Shown here: in pieces, positions 56,969 through 64,000 of the stretch
How the letters are laid out: each line of letters opens with the position of its first letter
Numbering within the stretch: position 1 is the stretch's first letter
Origin: Allomyces macrogynus ATCC 38327
Taxonomy: Eukaryota; Blastocladiomycota; Blastocladiomycetes; Blastocladiales; Blastocladiaceae
NCBI GenBank assembly: GCA_000151295.1
Contig: GG745355.1
Coordinates: 409,152 to 473,151 of the forward strand
Direction: 5' to 3'
DNA: 64,000 nucleotides
The notes under the pieces: model-generated
What the model was told of the DNA's origin: nothing
The model's database searches: none
What the model saw: the letters and a program-made list of their open reading frames with translations, nothing else
Made by a program: the position numbers and the translations under genes

Positions 56969-58364
56969 TCAAGTGGAGGTCAACGATGGTGACGTAATAT
57001 GATTTACCAACGCGCTCTTGCTTGATTCCGCTGCGGACGGCAGTTCAACTTCTATTGTGGCCCCCTCAGACTTGGCGCGCAAAGCATCCACAAACGCGTG
57101 CACACCGATCTTCTGCGCGACATCGACGGGCACCTCATAGCAAACCGACACCGGTCCTTGACGCAGCATCCAGCCGATCGCAGCCTCGATGAGCCCAGAG
57201 GCAGTCAGCTCCACGTCCGCCGCAGGGACAACAACTGTGCAATGCGCGACAGTCACCACGCGGTGACCAGCTGTCAAAAGTGGCCACACTGAGCACGAGC
57301 TCGCTTTCGTGCACGATAGCCGCAACTCGGCTCGATGTGCTTCGATTCGCAGCGGCGGATGCGGAGGGGACCGATTGGAGCAAATGGAATTGCACGCCAT
57401 AAAGCCCCACAGGCAATGCAATATCGTCTGCATCATCTTGCACGAACGAGACATCGAGACGGCTCAAATGCGGCACCACCAAAAGCAGCCCAATGTTTCG
57501 CGGGGAGAGGACGATCCTTCGACCATTGAGGAACACGAGGTTCGACAGCGGCAGCGTGTCGAAACGGCGTTCTGATCAATGGCGTCGACTGTCCGTTTGC
57601 AAGGACACTGAGGTCGGTAAACTGCGACGCCGGGTTCGGTCCACTGGTCGGGATAAACGTCATGAATGTAGGCAACGCAAGCGTCACTGACTTGAGGTGT
57701 TGTCCATGTCGAGCGCAACTTGGTCGAGTATCCCCTCCGTGAGCACAATCTCTTTCCGAACGTGCAACTCGACCAACGTCTTGGCCAGACTCAAAAGCCG
57801 GCGGAGTGTCGCAACAGATGTGATGGACAAATCGAGGAAACCAAGGTCAAGAACGCGACACCGGGGCATATTCGGCAAACAATCAAGTGCTGCAGCACCA
57901 CTCCCACCGATCAGCTGCACACGAAGGACGTTGGCAGTGACAGGTGAGACTGGCCCATAAAGGGCGGAAAGTTGGGCACAACAAGTCCCAAAAGTCGTCG
58001 CCGCAACGTCGGGCATGCTCAAAACTTGGTGCATCAACTCCATACTGGTTCCGCGACCAGCAACGATGCGTCGGAGCGAGCTGCACGACTTGAGAATCGC
58101 AGAATCAGTCAGCCCCATTGGTCCCATCCAGACATGTACATGAACTGTGAGAATCCAACAGGCAGGAACTGTCAGGAGCACCTCAAAATTGCTCCCCATG
58201 CCGTCGTTCGAAATCGACGTCGTTGGAAAGTGACAGCAGATTGGTGGGAATATAGACAGCAGGTCTCCATGCCCGGCGACGCGACTGGCAGTTTCCTCGG
58301 TGATCAGGTCAGGTAAGTTGGCGAGGTTCATTGGTTGGCCGCGGGCCGGCTGGACGGACGTCAT
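56969..58364 (-). pseudogene. F-box/LRR type-3 copy, frameshifted
   Basis: The N-terminal frame (58364-57684) reads PMNLANLPDLITEETASRVA, skips about 90 residues of the intact copy, then has FEVLLTVPACWILTVHVHV, LPNMPRCRVLDLGFLDLSIT. A new frame (57687-57560) holds LPTFMTFIPTSGPNPASQFT. Another (57536-57330) holds GRRIVLSPRNIGLLLVVPHL. A large deletion then leads to the C-terminal block (57290-57000; VTVAHCTVVVPAADVELT, CYEVPVDVAQKIGVHAFVDA). Several frame changes exclude a full product. Confidence 0.65.
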
Positions 58365-58757
58365 GGTGGTGCGCGACACGATTCCACCCGGCAGGTTTGG
58401 GAAGAAGTACTGACGGCAGGTTGAGGATAATCGCGATCAAAATGACAGGTTCGCTTGAGACATATAGAATGCCAGCGGTCGGGAGCGAGGACAAGGGCTG
58501 TCGGGTGTTCCAAACGTTGCGATCATGCAGGCACGACCACTCACGCACGCTCACGTTTGGAACATTCAAGCCGATGAAAGATGAGACCACATCGTCAGCA
58601 TCAGCAGGGGTGCAATGAAAACCTGGCATTAGCACGAGCTCAAGGATTTTCATATATCGATCAATTACTCAGAGCAGTGTTGCACGATCCACCTAGCTGC
58701 AGCATCAAATGGGCGGCCAGAGCGTCGCCCCACTCCTGATCCCTCCCGCTCCTGCCC
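58365..58757. other. Short intergenic region
   Basis: Between a type-3 relic and the Argonaute stop. No gene recognised. Confidence 0.4.
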
Positions 58758-61700
58758 TCACATGAAGTACATGGCCTTCTCGAGCTCGGGTTTGACAGCC
58801 GACAGCGCAAAGAACCGCTTGCCGTCTTCCTCCTTGTCGATGACATGGCACTTGGCGCGCGCCGCAAACACGTGCGCGTAGAATGCGGCCGGCACCATCG
58901 ACACGGACCGCGTGCCGCGCGGGTAGAGGTAGCACATGCGGTAACTGAGCTCGGCCAAGTGGTTGGGCGAGAAGTTGTTTTCGTCGACGAGCTATTGTTG
59001 TTGGCGCCGCAATGTTAGAGTCGGACCGCTGTGGCAACGTGAAGGTGGACACGGCGATGAACAGAAAACGTACCACCGAGTACCGCGTCGGCTTGGCGAG
59101 ACCCTGCAGACCGAGATGGCTCTGAATGTAAAAGTCAAACTCGAACGGGTGCGTCACGACCGAGTCGACCACGAGGCCCGGGAGCAAGTTGCCCGACCTA
59201 TAAATAAGCGAGAGCGCACTCATGGGTGAGCGAAAACGTGCCCGCCCACAGCCTGGTCAAACCCCACCAAACCGCCACGTACCGATCGTCGACAATCGTG
59301 CCTTCGTCCGGGAAAAAGCGCGTATGATGGCGCTTTTGCACGATCATGAACGTGAGCTTGGGCCTGTAGTTTGGGTCGAGCGCGGCACACGCCTTGCGAA
59401 TCGCCGTGACCTCGGACCGAATCACTTCGGTAAACTGGCCCTCGGAAATGCCGTCGCGGTAGAAGATGATACGCTGCGGCTTGGCGCCCGTGTTGGCGTA
59501 AAACTTTTGCAGCAGCTCGAGCACCATCGAGCCCATGTCGAGAATGATCTCAGCGCGGATCGGCTGGATGCGCGAGACGGCGGCGTATTGCGAGGCGAAT
59601 GCGTCCTGAGGGCGGAACAACGAAGTGGGGTCAGCAAATGGACGGTGCGCACATGCATAAACGCGCAAATCCCGCAAATGTACCATGCTCCCGACCACGG
59701 CGGCAATCGACGGCGACCGAATCTCCTGCGCCGGATGCGTCACGTCGGCACCCATGAAAATCGTCGGAATGTCGCGCACGCACGGCAGCTGCTCTGGGTC
59801 GATGCGCGCATTGGTCCCGCCCGGCAGCTTGACGTTGACCTTCAAGCACAAGTTCTCCAAGTGCGTCCCCTTCATCCCGAGCATCACCTTTTGCGTGATG
59901 CACTGCGATGCGACGCCGAGCAGCGTGTCGCAAATGCGCTTGATGCTCGTGTAGATCTTATAGTTGCGCTCCGGCAAAATGAAGACGAGCAAGTCCGGGT
60001 GCACCGACTGGTCGCCGGCTTGCAAGTAGGCGTGCTGAATGGCCGTCTCGAGCGCTTCCTCCGGGTTCGCCGGGGCCAAGATCTTGGGTTTCGGATCGAC
60101 GACGTGGATCCCCGTATCGCGCATCGTGCCGATCCACCGCGTCATGAAACGCGCGACCTGGTCGGGTTGGCACGGCACGAGCGGGAGCACCGCCCACTTG
60201 CGCAACGTCACGCCGCGGTACATGCGGTGCGTCTCCATGTTCCAGCGGCCCTTGACGGGCACGGCCACGGGTTCGCGCGAGGTCGCGTGGTAGAGGAGCC
60301 GCGGCGCCGGCAACGTGCGGCCTGTGATCCCGAGCATCTGAAACTCGGGCCCGAGATGGAACGACTTGAGCAGCGGCGGCGTCGGGTCGTAGACGAGCCG
60401 CGCCGATTTTTCAATCTCCTTGGCGCGCTCCACGGGGCGCATCGCGGACGGCTTGAAGTGCTTGATGTCCATGAGCCCGAGCGGGCGCGCCACCTTTTGG
60501 CCCTCCACCATCGTGCACAGCTCGACCGGCAAGTATATCTGGACAGGCTTGTTGTCGTTGGCGTTGCCGTGGTGGAAGTTGCCGCGCTGCTGGTTGCCGC
60601 CGCCGACCACGGCCACAACGCACGGCAGGTCTGGGAACTCGAGCTTGCGGTTATACTCGGCCTCAAAGTAGGCCGCGACCGACATTTCGCGACCGTTCAT
60701 GGTGAAGTAGGTCGCGTTGGCGCCCGTGCGCGTGAGCGCGGCAATCTTGTAGGGTCGGCGCGGCGCGTCGCGCTGGTAGTTGGGCAGCACGCTGAACCCG
60801 CGCATCACGCGCTCGACCATGTAGACTTCCTGCTCGGAGAGCGTGCCGAGCCGCGGCCGGCCAAACGCGATTTTGAGCAGCTCCGACAGCGGCTTGGCCT
60901 CGTAGAAGAGCGCACTCGTCACGTCGAGAATAATGATCAAGTGGTTTTCGGCTGTGCGAATCGCCTGCGTGTAGCCCGGCATGACCTCCATGCCCGTGCC
61001 CGTCGTGGTCTTGAACCGCGAGTCGAACAGAACACGGCCCTGCGGCGAGAGAAACGACTGTGCGGCTTGGCGGAAAATGACGTCTGTTCAAGGGGTTGAA
61101 GTGTTGTCAACATCCAGGTTGTGGGGACAAAAGCCAGCGAAAAAGGAGAAGAACAAACCGACAGCCGACGTGTAACTGAACACGGAATGCTCGCGCGAAA
61201 TAATGCCTTGCAGGTAATTGTGCAGCTCGCGGAACGGCATTTCGGTCAGCTTTCGCAGCTTGATCGTGAAGACGCGCTCAAACGGGCGGCGCTTGGGCTG
61301 GTTCTGGCGGTTGGGCAGGGGCAGCGACACCTCGTACACCTTTTCCTCGTCCGGCGCGAGCATCAGGGGCATGGGCGTGAAGAGCGCGCGCTTACCGTCA
61401 AAGCACGAAATTTGCGCGACGTTGATGGACCCGGTGCCTTTGGGCTTGTGCTGGTCATAGACGAGATCGAGCAGGTAGAGCTCGCGCCACGTGCTGAAAA
61501 GAGCGCGGATGCGCATCGACGGCGCCTCGGGCTCGCACCGCAGGTCGTAGCAGTAGATGGGCTGGTCGAGGTGCGCCATTTTAACGACAAACGAGTTTGC
61601 TACCGAATCCGAGCCACAGGAAATTAAGGGTCGGTCAATACAAACGATGTATTACGCCGGTAGAGAAACGAGACTGGGAGAGAGAGTGAGAGTGAGAGAG

Positions 61701-62297
61701 AGGAGCGAATGTGGCCAACGTGTTTGCCATCGAAGGCAGACCGCAATGGATCATAAAAGTAGCAACACGCCACGGGACACCCCTCAGTCTTGGTGGGGAA
61801 ATGATGGAGAAGGGCGTACCCTTGATGGCCGTCGGCACGCCCACCGTGCAAGAACCGGGGCGCCGCGGCACCTGCATGATCGTCTCGAACGCCTCGGCCT
61901 TGCGCTGCAGCGCCTTGGCCCGTGCTGCCGCGGCAGCGGTCGTCGCGTCGATCGGCATTGCTACATGAGCCGTGTCGTCGACGGGCTCTGCCTTGATCGA
62001 CGGCTCAGCGGCAACCGTCGGTGTCGGCGTCAGCGTGCTCGGCGTGATCGCGGATTCGTCGTCGGGCTTGATGGCGCCCTCCTCGTCCGACGACGAGGAC
62101 CCGGAGCCGCTCGAGTCATCGCTGTCCTTGTCGCTGTCACTGCCGCTGCTGTCATCACTGTCAGATCCAGAGCTGGACGAATCGGAAGACGCATCGGTAG
62201 ATGGCTTGCCAGACGCTTGGGGCCTGCCGAGAAGGCGTGAAGGGGCTGACGGGCCGGTTGCCGTCAGCGGCTGCGCTGGTCCTTTGCTTGGATCCAT
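58758..62297 (-). CDS. Argonaute protein
   Basis: Six exons (62297-61820, 61599-61177, 61083-59684, 59605-59283, 59197-59074, 58991-58758) join to 993 residues. Argonaute loads small RNAs and silences or slices targets. The first ~130 residues are Asp/Ser-rich ([19 protein letters not shown]), followed by [16 protein letters not shown] and [19 protein letters not shown] of the N domain. Middle: [31 protein letters not shown] and [20 protein letters not shown] (PAZ end). PIWI shows the complete catalytic tetrad: Asp747 (GADVTHP), Glu786 ([16 protein letters not shown]), Asp818 ([11 protein letters not shown]) and His902 ([16 protein letters not shown]). It ends EKAMYFM, the usual Argonaute terminus. 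The 59683-59606 intron is free of stops in frame, so a naive reading would wrongly include it. An upstream in-frame start at 62459 is possible. Confidence 0.93.
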
Positions 62298-62689
62298 GCT
62301 GTTGCACCAAGTCGTCGAGCGCGCGAACGGAATCGGGTTGCTCGCTAGTTGCGTTCTCGCTCGACAAAGATTGGCGGTGGTGGGATGGTGCGGCCGCGAG
62401 CGAACCGATTTGTTGACGCCATCACGTGTCTTGTTGCGTGATGGCCCGCAGCGAGCCAAGCGAGCTGATGCTTTGATACAGCTTGCTTCAAACTTGATGC
62501 TTCTTCAGTCCTTCGCCAGTTTGCACACTTTACCGTTGCACGCGCTCATGACGACAGCCCGTGCTCGCGCTCGATGTCGCGTATTGGCCGGAAGGGCCTG
62601 TCGGGGATAATTCTTCCATTTGCGCGCTCGAGATGTGTCGGGCCTGAACGGTGAACTTCTCGAGGGCGGTCGCGAGTTGCCGTACTCCT
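62298..62689. other. Upstream region of the Argonaute gene
   Basis: The Argonaute frame stays open to 62459 but shows no conserved content. Otherwise nothing recognised. Confidence 0.4.
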
Positions 62690-64000
62690 TCACGCCAACG
62701 GCCGATGTGACGCCGACACCGGCGCCGACAACACACGTCCAGGGTACGACGCGCGGCTAGGGGAAAACGCGCGGCAAGGGAAAGTCGCGCAGCAAGGGCA
62801 AGGCGCCCAACCAGGGCAAGACTCGCAACCAGGGCAAGACGTGCAACCAGAGCAAGACGCGCGACAAGCTAAAGGTGCGGTCGCTTGTCGTTCCCGCCGA
62901 TTGGTTGCGCAAGATCTGCATGCGGCAGGAGGTCGTGGCCGACGCCAACCTACGCCGCGGGATCGCGTCTGATATGGCCCTCGAGTCGATGCCCTCCCTT
63001 CGCAGGATCGAGGTTGGGTCGGGCGTGACGCCCGCTTTGCTTCACAAACAGCACGGCGCCCATTTTTATCAGAATAGCGACGCTGAGCATGCGATGGCGT
63101 CCCAGCATCACCATGCACCGCCAATAGTGCCTCGAGGCGAGACTGTGCCTGGATATTGTTCTGTAAGATGGCTTCGCGTCGCAACTTGAGCACAGTTTTG
63201 CTGCTGAGCGGAAAGCCAAGCTGAATCATTTCCTCGGCATAGTCGAGAGCTCGATCAAGTCCAGGCTGGCCGAGGCGCGTCGTTTGCACAATAAGGTTGA
63301 GGTAATAGCGAGGCCCAAGCGGCAATCCCGACAGAATCACGTCTTCATGCAAGTCAAACATGAGTTGGAACTGGCCGAGAGCGCGAAGTACTTCGAAATG
63401 GGCCGTATAAAGTTGCCAATCGCGATCAGTCAATGGAACCTTCTCGAGTCATGGACCAACGCGATCAATCGCCTCTTGGTATTTGCGTGAAGCGCACAAA
63501 AAATGGACAATCACGCTGAGCGGAAGCTTTCCGCCGGGCTGTCCGTCAACAATCGCCACTAAGGCCTCATTTAAGCATTGAACCTCGACCAGCTTCATCA
63601 CAAGACTTGACAATGTCTTTCCACTCTGACTGGCACCTTGGTCCGCCATGACCATGACCATGTTATCTGCAGCGAGTGGGCCGTTTTGCCAGGTGGTGGC
63701 GCGAATCAATGAGCCATTCAGAAAGTCGTTGCCAAATGGAGAAGGAATGAAACCAAGCCGGACAGCGTCATCCATGATCGCACGAATGGCCGCGACACGA
63801 TCCTTGCCCTACCGCCTGAACGTGGGTGCGTCGGGATGAGCAGCAGCATCGGCCCAGAGATTTGCAACGATGCCAAACATTTTCAACGTGACACGGTTTG
63901 TTGCTACGAGTTCATAGTACATCTGCTCCGTTTTCTGCAAGCGCTCCACACTGCCAGCTTTCGCGTAAGCCGTGAGAAGACTCTCCAAAGTTTGTATCGA
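62690..64000 (-). pseudogene. PPR-like helical-repeat protein with in-frame stops (runs off right edge)
   Basis: One minus-strand frame carries helix-turn-helix repeats from the window edge: LESLLTAYAKAGSVERLQKT, KMFGIVANLWADAAAHPDAP, MDDAVRLGFIPSPFGNDFLN, LSSLVMKLVEVQCLNEALVA, LRALGQFQLMFDLHEDVILS, DRALDYAEEMIQLGFPLSSK. The spacing and A-x-x-L/M-G-F pattern resemble pentatricopeptide repeats, which act on organelle RNA. The frame is interrupted by TAG at 63811-63809 and TGA at 63451-63449, with repeat-like sequence continuing directly after each. No splice sites remove both stops convincingly. Below about 63040 the frame becomes Arg/Pro/Cys-rich and overlaps a tandem repeat. The start lies outside the window. 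Confidence 0.55.
62757..62872 (+). repeat. Imperfect tandem repeat, unit about 18 bp
   Basis: Units of the form GGCAAGACTCGCAACCAG, GGCAAGACGTGCAACCAG, AGCAAGACGCGCGACAAG recur, preceded by more diverged units (CAAGGGAAAGTCGCGCAG). On the plus strand it would read as a basic Gly-Lys-Thr-x-Asn-Gln repeat, on the minus strand as Cys/Pro-rich. No host gene supports either reading. Confidence 0.65.

Noticed and set aside
59606..59683. Coding reading of this segment within the Argonaute frame
   Set aside because: It is open in frame, but it is flanked by gtacat and ctcag and inserts about 26 residues into a conserved PIWI block that joins cleanly (GSM/DAFASQY) when removed.
59222..61099. 625-codon plus-strand open frame
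   Set aside because: Antisense shadow of the Argonaute gene caused by high GC and codon bias; composition is Arg/His/Leu-rich with no domain.
1..64000. CRISPR arrays, operons, intact transposons, viral genes
   Set aside because: None seen: no regular spaced repeats, no polycistronic spacing, and no reverse transcriptase, transposase or viral structural motifs in any frame inspected.

Overview
The window is nuclear DNA from a GC-rich, intron-rich eukaryote, most likely a zoosporic (flagellated) fungus; my best guess is Blastocladiomycota (Allomyces-like). The fungal signal is a Zn(2)-Cys(6) binuclear cluster regulator at 29144-30802. The zoosporic signal is a WDR49/WDR64-type EF-hand/WD40 protein, a family tied to cilia, at 20308-24126. 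Introns are short (about 50-120 nt), and their 5' splice sites mostly read GTACG or GTGCG. All intron-containing models below were built by hand from splice signals, and every complete model closes in frame. A 100-N assembly gap lies at 13485-13584.

Layout: 1-5450 is a run of broken copies of an F-box-like/leucine-rich-repeat (LRR) family on the minus strand. 6013-19635 is a compact housekeeping block: a Glu/Leu/Phe/Val dehydrogenase, TFB5 (TFIIH), a ChaC-type gamma-glutamylcyclotransferase, PEX10, V-ATPase subunit C (VMA5, split by the gap), WRAP53/TCAB1, a ZNRD2-like double zinc-ribbon protein and an MFSD1-like transporter. 20308-24126 is the disrupted ciliary WD40 gene. 25290-28512 holds one intact F-box/LRR gene among fragments. 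29144-36340 carries the Zn2Cys6 factor, MAK16, LSM4 and an MFS transporter. 36727-42733 is a second F-box/LRR graveyard. 43250-53419 carries AP-1 mu, an OFA-type MFS transporter, an LRRC58-like protein and an UNC93-like transporter. 53566-58364 is a third F-box/LRR subfamily: one intact gene and two wrecks. 58758-62297 is a complete Argonaute. The right edge holds a stop-interrupted PPR-like gene.

The two themes are a conserved housekeeping gene set, often in divergent or convergent pairs, and a lineage-specific F-box/LRR family. I count about fifteen family loci in 64 kb. Only two complete copies are uninterrupted; a third is open as far as the left edge allows. No operons, CRISPR arrays, intact transposons or convincing tRNA/rRNA genes were seen.
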